Positions 54,740 through 64,000 of a stretch of DNA of 64,000 nucleotides are shown in pieces. The notes under the pieces are model-generated. The model searched no databases and had not been told where the DNA came from. It saw only the letters and a program-made list of their open reading frames with translations. How positions within the stretch are numbered: position 1 is the first letter of the stretch; every line of letters starts with the position of its first letter. This stretch comes from Adiantum capillus-veneris. Its lineage: Eukaryota; Streptophyta; Polypodiopsida; Polypodiales; Pteridaceae. The translations under genes and the position numbers were made by a program. The stretch spans positions 125,697,518 through 125,761,517 of the forward strand of contig CM043968.1 in NCBI GenBank assembly GCA_014529385.2, in the 5' to 3' direction.

Positions 54740-55213
54740 TACATGAGTACGAGGACCCATGGGTGTATACGATTGGTACACACTTGTGGGTACTGTTGCA
54801 GGCATTGAGCTATCATATATCGGTGCTTTACTAACAAATAAGGTCCATGGCGTGTTTCTTCGCATGCCCATCATTGGGGTAGGCATGGTAGCCGTGGTGT
54901 CATCAAGGGAAAGACGAGCTAGACTTGGAAAAGTAAAGCTATCACTTGTGTGTTCAGATTGCACTGAGACCCCTGGCGAAACAACATATGGAGGATCCAT
55001 CGGACTTACCGAGGGAGTCTCCATTTGTGATAAGGTTGGTTGTTTAGCATTCCCTGTATCCAAGAATCTCATGGGACCCATTGAAGGAATGTGGATCCCC
55101 TTGTTCTGTCTCTTTAGCTCAATAACCCTATGGATGACTTCACAAACTCTTTGTTGTTGATCCTCCACACTAGTAGCACCCGTTGTGGATTGTAGGACAT
55201 CTAACCAACCCAC
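54740..55213 (-). pseudogene. Gag-like segment, perhaps the missing part of element C
   Basis: The N-terminal 160 codons of a 256-codon frame, Ser/Thr/Pro/Met-rich with DQQQRVCEVIHRVIELKRQN, have no counterpart in the 3' ORF. The fusion to IREEP occurs near 54700. Its position and composition suit a gag N-terminal region of element C split by the giant element, but there is no decisive motif. Confidence 0.4.
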
Positions 55214-55376
55214 GTGATAGGTGTGACCTGTGTATAGGTCAGTTAGAGTTTCATTTTGTAGTTCGTACTCCTAGTTCTCATTTAAGAATGCTCTATCTAG
55301 GATTGAGGTGCTAGAGGTGTCCTTTGAGCTAGATGCAATGTTGCTCTCTATGGGTTGACCCTTAGTGGTCGCTAAT

Positions 55377-55652
55377 TCAGGAGCACTCGATTGCTCTCCT
55401 AGCAAAGATATTGACATAGGGGCTTTTGCTTTTCTCTTCATTGCTCCACCTTGCGTAAGCTCTCGAATTCCTTTTCTCTAGCCACAATGATATACCACTC
55501 AACTTCTTGTACTTCGGCAAAGCTTCTACCATCAGGTAATAGTGGTCGTCGCTTAAAGAGAAGGTAAAGGGGAGGTTCCCTTCGACGTATGAGTTGGCAG
55601 TGGAAGTAGCCCGCCTTAAAGACAAGAAGCTGTGCATGCAAGCAAGACTCAA
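55377..55652 (-). pseudogene. Gag-like fragment, minus strand
   Basis: A 91-codon frame with FTFSLSDDHYYLMVEALPKY. It lies upstream of the previous segment on the same strand, and ends next to the plus-strand Tat-like gag at 55.68 kb. Assignment to element C is weak. Confidence 0.3.
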
Positions 55653-55684
55653 CGAGTCAGAGGAATCAAGCTCAGGCTGACTAA

Positions 55685-56289
55685 CCCCAATGATTGCAAC
55701 AGCCGCTCAAAGAACCCAACCACAAGAGGCATCAGAAGAGCAGCAAGACCTGTTGAGTCGCATCACTACTTAGCTTGAGAATCTATCTGTGCATTTGGTG
55801 CAACAAGGGCATGCAAACAACCAAAATCAAGAGAAACGGAGAGGACAATGTAGGAAAAACCAAGAATACCACTACTAAAATTGTGGGGAGGATGGCTATG
55901 GCATGTATTACCGCCCACACCCAAGGAGGTAGAATTTCAACAGAGGAGCAAGACAAAACCAGGTTTCACCACCAAGAGCAAGACCACCACCACCGAGGGC
56001 ACCACAACAAACACCACCTGTGCAAATATTACAACCACCCATTCAACCACATCCACCACCACCACCACAACCTCTCATTCCACCCTTACCCCCATCACCA
56101 GTTGGCAATCAGGCAGTAAGTGTCATCAGTCTTGAAGGTAAGGGAAAGGAGAAAGTGGAGGAGGATATTAAGGGAGTGGCAAAAGGTAAGACCAAGTTTA
56201 AAGGAGTAGATGCAATGGGGGTAAAGCATGCTAGGCATGGTGAATCTTCCCAAAAGAAAGAAAAGATGAAAACTAAAGGGCACAGATAA
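55685..56289 (+). pseudogene. Element F gag C-terminal part
   Basis: Gln/Glu-rich start (TQPQEASEEQQDLLSRI), an Asn/Gln-rich stretch, then a Pro-rich block (PPIQPHPPPPPQPL near 56040) and a Lys-rich tail. Frames shift between 55775 and 56020. No intact zinc knuckle is seen; a remnant with one His and Cys near 55865 is doubtful. Confidence 0.6.
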
Positions 56290-56563
56290 ATACAGGCTTA
56301 TCATGTTCCATCAATGGCATCTAACCTATGCCGATTTCAGCGAACCGTGCTCTACTCTAGTGAACTCATGCAGTTTCAATATACCTAGAGGAATCTAGCA
56401 GAAAGCCGTCCAAGTCACGACGTAAATTTACATTGTAAATTTCTCTTTGGGTGAATGTTCTAAACCATATGATTTGGCTCAAGATGTTTTTGTGCAGGGC
56501 CCAAAATTCACATGGCCCCAGTTAGTCCACCTAGCACCTAGGGTGAGGAGACAATAAAAAAAG

Positions 56564-57297
56564 ATGGTTAGCGCAAGACGACCAAATCCAAAGGTAGATG
56601 GGGCTATCTCTGGGAGGAATCTAGATGACATACTACCAGTGATGGATGCTCACATCAAAGGGAAACACATCTCCAATATCTACATCAATGGTGGCACACA
56701 AATATGCGTCATGAGTGAAAAAATGATGCACTATTTGGGTTTAGAAGTGAGTAGGCCGACACCATGCAAAGCCAAAATGGCAAATAATGTAAAAGTTCAA
56801 TGTGTTGGTGTTATAAATGCAGTTGGAAAAAGGCATTCAACACCGAGGTAGATGTGGACATCTTTGTCATGCCACACAAAGGGGAGGGCTATCCTATCAT
56901 TCTAGGGAGGCCTTGGCTTATGGCTATGGGAGCTAAGCAGGACTGGGACACCGGCATGATCCAAATGAAGGATGCCAAAGGGAAGCCAATACTTTACGAC
57001 ATGAAGACGGGTCGACAATGCGACATGGATCTAGAAACCTCTATGGATGAGTTTTCTAGTAGTGACTCTTCAACCACTTCAGAGGAGGAGTCAACAGTAA
57101 TTGAAGAAAGTGACAGTAACATTGAGGTGATGGAGGTCATTCTCAAGGACCCTAAGAGGATGGAGCAACCTTATGCATCATCATCAAACCAAGGGGAGAC
57201 ACCAGGTATACAACCTCTGGTAGAAGCAAGTAAGCTACATCAAATGCTCTCTAGTGAGTTGTGTGGAAGGAGCATGAAGATTATATTTAGATGCTAA
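56564..57297 (+). pseudogene. Element F retropepsin, catalytic Asp lost
   Basis: ISNIYINGGTQICVMSEKMM is the protease start; the family has an Asp-Gly-Gly or Asp-Ser-Gly here, and the codon is AAT (Asn) instead of GAT. A frameshift near 56845 leads to VDIFVMPHKGEGYPIILGRP, the end of the fold, then GAKQDWDTGMIQMKD and an acidic Ser-rich linker (DEFSSSDSSTTSEEE). A final frame change joins it to RT at 57291. The 15.7-19.2 kb copy keeps the same linker. Confidence 0.85.
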
Positions 57298-58499
57298 GTA
57301 ATTTTACCACATTATTCATTGATGAATATGATAAAATCACTGGCATAACAATAGTTCAGCATCACATTAAACTCATGGAGGGAAGTAAACCTATAGTTCA
57401 GAAGCTCAGACGACTAGGAGTAATTCAACAAGACAACTTTCTCAAAGAGGTAAGAAAGCTCTTAGAAGCAGATTTCCTCTATCTTGTTGAAGACTCAGAG
57501 TGGGTTTCTCCAGTGGTAGTCACACCAAAGAAGAATGGTAAGTGGAGGGTTTGTGTTGATTACAAGCCCCTTAATGTATCCACAAAGAGGGACCATTTTC
57601 CTCTTCCCTTTCAAGATGAAATTCTCAATGAGGTAGCAGGACATGAGCGCTACACGGTATGTGATGGCTACTCAGGCTACTTCCAAATTAGCATCACTGA
57701 AGAAGATCAAAAGAAGACAACCTTTATCACACCATGGGGATGTTTTTCTTACAAAGTTATGCCTTTTGGTCTCACCAATGCTCCGGCCACTTTTCAATGC
57801 TATGTGAATTTTGTTTTTCAGCTATTCTTTGGAAAATCAATCCGTGTTTTTATTGGTGACTTTTGTATCTATAGCTCCCGCTCTCTTCATTTGGAGCAAG
57901 TTTATGAAGGTCTAGCTAGGTTGCAAGATTTGGGCAGCCAACTCAACATGGAGATATGCCACAATGGTGAAAGTAAGGTTACTCTTCTTGGCCATGTGAT
58001 CTCTGCCAAGGGCATTGAAGCTAACCCAAGCAAGGTTCAAGCCTTGGTGGCTTTGACCTCTCCCACCACAACAAATAAGTTGGTCTCTTTTCTTCAAAAG
58101 GTGAGGTATTTGAGTAGGTTCATTCACCTGCTCTTTCAAGTGGTTCTCCCTTTACAACAAGTTACCCATCAAGAGACCTTCATTTGGAGTGAAGAAAATG
58201 AACAACAATTCAATGAGGTAAAACAATTTCTAGCCTCACTTCCCACCATTGCACCTCCAAAGTGGGATGAGCCATTTTATGTAAACCCTAGTGTGGGCAA
58301 TGACACACTTGGGGCGGTATTGATGCAAAAGGATACTCAAACTTCTTTCATGCATCCTATCTACTTCTTTAGTTGCATGATGACTCTATCAGAAAAGGGA
58401 TACACGGCAGTGGAGCACATGGTGCTTGCATTAATGTTTGCTACCACCAAATTTTGCTCTTATTTATTGTCTAGACCATTCATAATCTTAACAATGTAA
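57291..58499 (+). pseudogene. Element F reverse transcriptase and gypsy RNase H (402 codons), active site mutated
   Basis: An intact 402-codon frame: WVSPVVVTPKKNGKWRVCVD at 71-90, catalytic D125 (CDGYSGYFQ), KVMPFGLTNAPATF, and the YxDD box as FIGD at 187-190, so the first Asp of the pair is Gly (GGT for GAT) while D190 remains. The thumb (LLGHVISAKGIEANPSK) and connection (QKVRYLSRFIH) follow, then RNase H with FYVNPSVGNDTLGAVL (Asp shifted to Asn at the start) and YTAVEHMVLALMFA. The RNase H continues to about 58690 after a stop. RT would be inactive despite the open frame. Confidence 0.92.
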
Positions 58500-58693
58500 G
58501 AAGTATTTCCCTATGTAATGTAGAACATGGATGTTTCTTCTAGGATTTCTAAATGGTTCACAAGGTTGCAAGAGTTTGACTACACAATGCAAGTGGAGAT
58601 CTCCACAAGAGCTAGTCTAGGAGGCATTCTCACTCATCGCCACTATGAAAAGAAGCTAAAGATCAAGACAAGGGTGACACAGAAGTAACACCC

Positions 58694-59044
58694 GTGTTGG
58701 AAGTCCCTAAGATAGAGAGGGCTCACTCTCTTTTCTTTGATGGAGCCTATAAGAGGAAAGTGGACAAACCTGCAGCGGGCATTGCCATCTTCAATGAACA
58801 AAGGGAAAAGGTATTCTCCATTGGGCATCTGTCGGATTCCCACTCCAAAAATGAGGCAGAATATGTAGCCTTAACTCTTGGGTTAGAGTGGTGTGTGACA
58901 CAAGGTATTCAATGGTTAAATGTATTTGGTGATGCCATGATTCTAAAAAGACAAATACAAGGAACTTGGGCTTGTAAAAATCATATCTTGATAGGCCATT
59001 TGCACAAATTTAAGGAACCTTTAGGGAAGTTTCAAGTTATATAA
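58694..59044 (+). pseudogene. Element F second (archaeal-type) RNase H
   Basis: A 116-codon frame with SLFFDGAYKRKVDKPAAGI, SKNEAEYVALTLGLEW and LNVFGDAMILKRQIQG, giving the Asp-Glu-Asp set of archaeal-type RNase H. It stops at 59042-59044 shortly before the expected end; the last part continues in frame beyond the stop (HHVPGVENQEANALA). Such a second RNase H is the marker of the plant Tat lineage. Confidence 0.88.
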
Positions 59045-59131
59045 TTACATCATGTCCCTGGAGTAGAAAATCAAGAGGCAAATGCTCTAGCTAGAGATAA
59101 GCTACAAGATGTTCCAGTGGTGTGGGTGCTA

Positions 59132-59179
59132 TCAGGCATAGCATCGCTACCTCTTCCAAGGTAGCAATGCTATGCCTGA
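59132..59179 (+). other. 48-nt inverted repeat (stem-loop)
   Basis: Arms of 21 nt (59132-59152 and 59159-59179) with one mismatch and a 6 nt loop (CTTCCA). It lies between the second RNase H and the integrase of element F. It may be an inverted duplication formed by template switching. Confidence 0.85.
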
Positions 59180-59201
59180 CATCATGAGTTTCTTGGACAC
59201 G

Positions 59202-59433
59202 GGAGAGTGTACTAAAGATCTTACAAAGGGCCAAAAGAAGTGGCTTGTGCGTAAGGAAACAAAATACCGCCTTATCAATGATGACCTCTACTGCAAGGAT
59301 AAGGATAAAATTCTTAGGAGAGTGTCCTAAAGATCTTACTAAGCACCAAAAGAGAGTGTCTTGTGTGCAAGGCAACAAAATACCACCTTATCAATGATGA
59401 CCTCTACTGCAAGGATAAGGATAAAATTCTTAG
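59202..59433 (+). repeat. 116 bp tandem duplication at the integrase start
   Basis: Two units, each ending with the stretch TATCAATGATGACCTCTACTGC...AATTCTTA, differ at about ten places. The duplication repeats the integrase N-terminal coding block (INDDLYCKDKDKILRR). Confidence 0.85.
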
Positions 59434-60483
59434 GCGTGTACCTCTCTCTAGAGAAATCACAAAAATAATTTCAAGTTTCCATGATGGTGTTTGTGGAGGG
59501 CACTTTGCACTTGACATCACTAGTAGGAAGTTTCTACAAGCCGGGTTTGTGTGGCCTAGTTTACAGAGATATGTGCATCACTGGTGCAAAACATGCAAAG
59601 AGTGTCAGAAGGCTGGTGATAGGAGGCTCACACATGAGCCACACACTCCTATAATCTCATATGGACCAATTGAGAAATGGAAAATTGATGAAATTGGGCC
59701 TTTTCCAAGGAGCCAATCAGGTAAATTGTATATCATCATGGGTGTGGACTACATGACTAGGTGGGTTGAAGAAGTTGCTACCACCCGGATTACAACTAAG
59801 GAAGTGTCTATTTGAAAACATTTGCTGCCATTTTGGCACTCCTCTTGAAATAATTTCTGATAGGGGACCAAGTTTTAGAGGAGACCTGGTAGGAGAGCTA
59901 ATGGAGAAGCTGGGTATCTCACGACGACACTCAACTCCCTACTACCCACAATGCAATGGTTTGGTGGAAAAGGTAAATGTTATGATTTGCAAGAGCATCA
60001 CTAAACATGTAAACAATCACAAAAGTGATTGGGACAAGCATCTTATGGCTGCACTTTGGGCTTATCGCACTTCATTTTGCACATCCCTTGGGTTCACGCC
60101 ATATCAGTTGGTGTATGGTAAGGAGGCCATTTTACCCATTGAAGTACATTTGGCTAGTCTCAGGGTGCTAGTTAGGTAGATGGAATGCCCTAATGCTCAT
60201 CTCAGCAACCACGATTTTGATCTAGAGAGGCTTCAACTAGACAAAGAAGATGCTATCAACTATTATGCAGCACAAGAAGAGCAACATTGACTTACCTTCA
60301 ATAGGGGACTTAAGGAAAAAGGTCTCAAGAAAGGTATGTTGGTCCTAAGGTATCATAACAGGTTTGACACTTGGAAGGATACAAAATTTTCACCTAGATG
60401 GAAGGGGCCATTTGTCATTAGAAAGTGCTACAACAATGGTAGTTACCGATTGATGGATGCAAATGGTAGGCTCCACAAAATGT
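59363..60483 (+). pseudogene. Element F integrase (main part)
   Basis: First frame (59363-59815): LINDDLYCKDKDKILRR, the H2C2 domain with HDGVCGGH and CKTCKEC, and KWKIDEIGPFPRS with the first catalytic Asp. A frameshift near 59810 leads to the second frame (to 60179): ICCHFGTPLEIISDRGPSF with the second Asp and QCNGLVEKVN with the Glu. After a TAG at 60177-60179 the C-terminus continues: RWKGPFVIRKCYNNGSYRL. The frame is cut at the insertion at 60481 and resumes at 63718. Confidence 0.9.
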
Positions 60484-60749
60484 AAGAGGGGGAGATAGAG
60501 AGAGATGGCGGTGGTTAGAGCATGAGCATGAAAGAGAACATGAGCAACATGAAGAGAGAGAGAGAGACACGAGAGAGAAACATGAATAACTACTCATTGA
60601 TTCACATGATTGATTCATCCTCCATTTACAACAAGGATCCACATGTATAACTTTCTCATGCCTCTTGGCACTTCCCTCAAGGTGACTCTTCATGGCTCCC
60701 ATAAACCTTAGTGTTAAGCCTAGGGATTGGTGCACTTTAGGGTTCAACA
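60481..60749. repeat. Nested element LTR, left copy (269 bp)
   Basis: TGTAAGAGG...GGTTCAACA on the plus strand (TGTTGAACC...CTCTTACA on the minus). The copies are of equal length with scattered differences. A GA-rich part lies near 60555. Confidence 0.92.
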
Positions 60750-61252
60750 CGTGGCACAGTCCGGTGGTAAAAAGTTTTTTCAAAGACAAAAACTTTTGAC
60801 TCGATACCCACAAATCCCTTGTTCCAAAAACTCAGTGCTCATAGAATACCATGATGCAAAGTGTAGTGCCTGGAGTCTACTCCAAGGTATACATATACAC
60901 CATGATAGACCATGAAACACCGCCCTTTTTTTCCCCAAGAATCTAGAAAATGTAAAGCACAGTGCCTAGAACTTAATTCAAGATGCAGAAATACACTTCC
61001 TAAAGCTATATATTACATTACAATCACCAAACCAGGTATAGTGTGCCTTCTCACCAAAAATGTGAATACAAGTGCACTATTTATTGGCAACATGCCATGC
61101 CAGGGCTGGGAACCCACCAAATAAATCAAAATCCATGAGAGCTCATACAAAAAGAACTTGTAGAACCATAAAGTAATGAGAAAATTTCCACTCCATTGAG
61201 TAAATTCCGTCTTTGAACCAATGACTTCAAAATAACATTCATTGTTTTTCAA

Positions 61253-62314
61253 TCAAGGATTAGAATTTATCAATGAAAAATCCTTTGCTTTGACAAACAC
61301 TTCTTCAAAAAGATTGTGAGCTTTGACTGCAATTTGTAAAGTTGTGCTTTCAACAAGCACATTGAAATCCAAAAACATTAGCTCCATGTTATTTGTACAA
61401 AGAGAAACTCCAATCCTTGATGCAATTTGGACTTCAAGACACCAAACATGATCTCCTTCTAGGATTACAATGAGAAAAAGCCATAAGATCTTTGCATCAT
61501 CATGCACAAAAATAAGCATTAGTTTACTTAAAATCACATCATCATCACATTTCCTAGCATGGATAAGCATGCATGCCCCATCATGCTTTATATATGCACT
61601 GATTGTGTGGATAAATAGAAATATCCCATCACACAACATTGCCTCAAGCAAACTATCCTTTAGCATACCATGAATTTGTGATATAAGTTTCTTTACACAC
61701 ACCACATTTTGTTGCTTTGCCATTTCATCAAGAAGAACATCATTTTGGTTATTCACTATTTCAACATCATGTGAGACACAAAAATCTTCTCCCAATGTGA
61801 GAGAGTTTACAAAAGTATTAATGACATCTTCGTCTTCATCAACAAAAAGTGAGAGTTCATTTTCATCATGATTTTTCTTCAATGTCTCATCACAAAGTTC
61901 ATTAAAGCATTCATTTTCCTTAGATGTGCAAACATTCATTTCTTGATTCATCTCATGATAATCAACAAACAAAACTATGTTGGCATCATCATCATTTAAG
62001 ATATCAAAATTATGCCTTTCTCCATTAAAAATTGATGGAATGTGACCTACAATGCTTTGGTTGATGGTGCAAGATGTGAGTTTGGGGCTACTCAAGAACT
62101 CTCCTTGGCTTTCTTGGCTCATAGGGGCCTCTCTCTTCACTCCAATCTCCATCATTTGCCCACCAATCGCATGTTCATCATCATCATCAAACACCCCCTC
62201 GTCTGCTAGGGTATGCCACACTCTCAATAATTTTTTTAAAAATATCCTTGTATGAAGCAACTCATGCAAAATTTTAGCTCTCTCTTTCAAATCTCTGATG
62301 AGATCCAAATGCAA
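61253..62314 (-). CDS. ORF of the nested element (353 codons), unknown
   Basis: An uninterrupted 353-codon frame. Beyond its first Met the same frame continues upstream past one stop to about 62470 (KPKSWVDDFEVSLERAFN), so the original product was probably longer. It is rich in Asp, Asn and Glu (DEGVFDDDDEHAIG, LFVDEDEDVINTF) with two hydrophobic stretches (about 225-245 and 265-285, for example KILWLFLIVILEGD). I see no zinc knuckle, DSG or YxDD. It could be a diverged gag-like protein of a non-autonomous element; no family is recognised. Confidence 0.55.
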   Translation of the reverse strand: MHLDLIRDLKERAKILHELLHTRIFLKKLLRVWHTLADEGVFDDDDEHAIGGQMMEIGVKREAPMSQESQGEFLSSPKLTSCTINQSIVGHIPSIFNGERHNFDILNDDDANIVLFVDYHEMNQEMNVCTSKENECFNELCDETLKKNHDENELSLFVDEDEDVINTFVNSLTLGEDFCVSHDVEIVNNQNDVLLDEMAKQQNVVCVKKLISQIHGMLKDSLLEAMLCDGIFLFIHTISAYIKHDGACMLIHARKCDDDVILSKLMLIFVHDDAKILWLFLIVILEGDHVWCLEVQIASRIGVSLCTNNMELMFLDFNVLVESTTLQIAVKAHNLFEEVFVKAKDFSLINSNP

Positions 62315-62479
62315 ATATTTATGGTATAAATTTTTACCATCAACACAAAATCAATTGAATGCTCTCTCCAATGAGACTTCAAAGTCATCCACCCATGACT
62401 TTGGCTTATACAATTTATTGTGTATAATATCATGCTTGAGAACATAATATTTCTCCAATAATGTCAATGAGCAATGTTA

Positions 62480-63429
62480 GGCTTTATGGTCATCATGACT
62501 GCATTGCAAAGTAGGTTTTGTTTACATTGTTTCCAATCATTATCATTTTGGCCGAAAAAAATGCAGCAAGAATGCTTTACAATTTTCCCCCATGATACTT
62601 TCATTTTACGTCAATGGTGTACTTCACATATGCAACATGTGCATTCAAATTTCCTAAATTGTGTCAAAGAAAAGCTTTACACCAAAAATATTTGTGGGTG
62701 TAAGGTTTTTCTAGCATAACCCATTAACTAAAATGCCAAGATCATCAATCTTTATATGTGTGTGTGAACAAACTCTTCGTAACAATTTAATTCCCAAAAA
62801 TGGTTAATTGTATTGGTAGAATTTTACAGCCATGGATTTGCTTCAAGTTTATTTGATCAAATGAAGCAAAAGATGTCGTGAACGATACTTATCTTGGCAC
62901 ATTGAAAAGCATCTACAGATGGTCGTTTGGTTGCGCTTCTGTGTTGCCTCTTATCTTGAGCTCGATACTCATTAATTTGAGCATGCATGGAAGAAAGTTT
63001 AGTTTTGACAAAAACTACAGCACAACGGCTTGAACTTTGCATGGACCTGCGTTTGACTGTAATCAATGCAACTTCACACTAGTTGTGTCAATTTGTGTGC
63101 ACGAGATATGTCGAATCCAATTGTTTCCTTGTATTCGGCCACTGTTATGCAGCGCTCATAGAAAATGTACACTACAAAATGTGTTGAATTAAATTATTGT
63201 AGCATAGAGCAGCATTACCCAAGTGGTTGTGACATAGGGTTGCAACCCGCCCGTCCTGTGTTTGGTGCTCATGGAGCGCAAGAAACCGGTGTCTTTTTGC
63301 CTGCACAAAACTGTAAACTGAGGGGTATTGAACCCGTGTCTTGTGCCTTACATTTCATTCACATCTTCTAACCAAGTCTCCATTGCCCTTGAGATGTCTA
63401 GAGGTCGCTTCCATCTCTATAAAGAGACG
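62480..63429. other. no gene recognised (nested element internal)
   Basis: AT-rich; short frames only. A stretch near 63215-63260 (CCAAGTGGTTGTGAC and GGGTTGCAACCCGC) looks faintly tRNA-like but fails the spacing test. Confidence 0.5.
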
Positions 63430-63446
63430 AACAGCAGGGATCGCCA
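63430..63446 (-). other. Candidate primer-binding site of the nested element
   Basis: On the minus strand, two bases after the LTR end, TGGCGATCCCTGCTGTT begins with the required TGG. I cannot name the tRNA. Confidence 0.4.
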
Positions 63447-63448
63447 AG

Positions 63449-63717
63449 TGTAAGAGGGGGAAATAGAGAGAGATGGCGGCGGTTAGAGCACGAGCATGAA
63501 AGAGAACGTGAGCAACATGAAGAGAGAAGGAGAGACACGAGAGAGAAACATGAATAACTACTCATTGATTCACATGATTGATTCATCCTCCATTTACAAG
63601 AAGGCTTCACAATTACAAATTTCTCATGCCTCTTGTCACTTCTCTCAAGGTGACTCTTCATGGCTCCCATAAACCTTAGTGTAAAGCCTAGGGGGTGGTG
63701 CAATTTACGGTTCAACA
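63449..63717. repeat. Nested element LTR, right copy (269 bp)
   Basis: Matches the left copy with the same ends and equal length; small differences only. The target duplication CAAAA follows. Confidence 0.92.
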
Positions 63718-63831
63718 CAAAACACGTGTCAATGGATGGAGGTTGAATTAGTACTTCCTGAGGTTTGATCAAGCACCTATGATGGAAATCCGTGAGGAGG
63801 GAGACTCCTCCACCTCAACTGAAGAAGAATC
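63718..63831 (+). pseudogene. Element F integrase C-terminus, continued after the insertion
   Basis: The frame interrupted at 60480 resumes with TRVNGWRLN, the usual end of gypsy pol (VNGxRLKxYF), then an in-frame TAG, YFLRFDQAPMMEIREEGD and a Ser/Glu-rich tail. This confirms the host frame of the insertion. Confidence 0.85.
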
Positions 63832-63850
63832 AAGTCAGGGGGAGGGCTAA
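63832..63850 (+). other. Polypurine tract of element F
   Basis: AGTCAGGGGGAGGGCTAA lies at the end of pol and before TGAGGGCC, the presumed LTR start. Confidence 0.7.
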
Positions 63851-64000
63851 TGAGGGCCGTTTTTCAAATTTTGCTCCACCTCTCTCTTGGTATGCACTTG
63901 ATGCATGAAATCACAAAAAAAATCTATGTTTTTATTTTGTACATAGCTATGGTTTTGAAACATTTGGATCTTGGAATAAGGAGAGGTAGGAACAAACCCT
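63851..64000 (+). repeat. Start of element F 3' LTR (cut by window)
   Basis: Starts TGAGGGCCG after the polypurine tract; the rest is outside the window and no other copy is present here to confirm it. Confidence 0.6.

Larger units (their letters stand above)
60481..63717. mobile_element. Nested 3.2 kb LTR element with CAAAA target duplication
   Basis: Two 269 bp direct LTRs (60481-60749 and 63449-63717) flank 2.7 kb. CAAAA precedes (60476-60480) and follows (63718-63722), a perfect 5 bp target duplication. Removing the element rejoins the integrase C-terminus of element F. No RT or integrase is visible, so it is non-autonomous. Orientation is probably minus: the only long ORF is on that strand, and CT then TGGCGATCCCTGCTG, a plausible primer site, follows the right LTR in that direction. 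Confidence 0.92.
55685..64000 (+). mobile_element. Tat-like Ty3/gypsy element (F), interrupted, runs off the window
   Basis: Order: gag tail, protease, RT, gypsy RNase H, archaeal-type RNase H, integrase, polypurine tract and LTR start (63851). The integrase C-terminus is split by a 3237 bp element (60481-63717). The 5' end is truncated within gag at about 55.68 kb. It is the same lineage as the minus-strand copy at 15.7-19.2 kb. Confidence 0.9.

Noticed and set aside
61253-62314. Nested-element ORF as an envelope-like protein because of its hydrophobic stretches
   Set aside because: There is no signal peptide or clear transmembrane arrangement, and the acidic composition does not suit it.
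63215-63260. tRNA-derived SINE head (A-box and B-box-like words)
   Set aside because: The two words are only about 20 bp apart, too close for a tRNA promoter, and no cloverleaf can be drawn.

Overview
This is nuclear DNA from a land plant, probably repeat-rich heterochromatin. I find no host gene and no tRNA or rRNA gene. Nearly everything recognisable is LTR retrotransposon, nested several layers deep and mostly decayed. Plant origin is shown by a Ty1/copia pol, a Ty3/gypsy chromovirus with a chromodomain, Tat-like gypsy elements carrying a second RNase H, and primer-binding sites complementary to plant tRNA-Asp. Long (GA)n tracts recur. A fern, lycophyte or other large-genome plant is a guess only; nothing in the sequence fixes the species.

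Layout. 1-2868 (+): 3' part of a copia element with intact integrase-RT-RNase H frame and its 3' LTR. 4066-5891 (+): a 1.8 kb internally deleted element with two LTRs. 6241-8700 (+): decayed chromovirus pol and the start of its LTR. 10523-13250 (+): decayed gag-protease. 15730-19220 (-): decayed Tat-like pol. 19363-27843 (+): a two-LTR element (B) with a tRNA-Asp primer site, gag-like, protease-like and Trp-repeat sequence but no RT. 27844-28919 (-): chromovirus-like RT/RNase H fragment. 28920-34159 (-): 3' half of an element (C) with gag zinc knuckles, protease and Trp-repeat, also without RT; its gag N-terminal part may reappear at 54740-55652. 34160-54064 (-): a complex bounded by two copies of one LTR (850 and 1231 bp). 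I read it as one giant element of about 20 kb: leader, gag, protease, RT, RNase H, integrase with a duplicated zinc module, a second protease-like domain, a Trp-repeat tail, a palindrome-repeat spacer and a 1140-codon 3' ORF. 55685-64000 (+): Tat-like gag-protease-RT-RNase H-second RNase H-integrase, interrupted by a 3237 bp element (60481-63717) with 269 bp LTRs and a CAAAA target duplication.

How the parts relate. Element C, the giant element, the 10.5-13.2 kb remnant and probably element B share a gag-protease lineage. B, C and the giant element also share a Trp-repeat segment; B and C have it without any RT, so they look like non-autonomous relatives of the RT-bearing giant element. The two Tat-like copies (15.7-19.2 and 55.7-64 kb) form another lineage. 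Stops, frameshifts and lost catalytic residues show that almost nothing here is now functional; the copia frame at the left edge is the best preserved.
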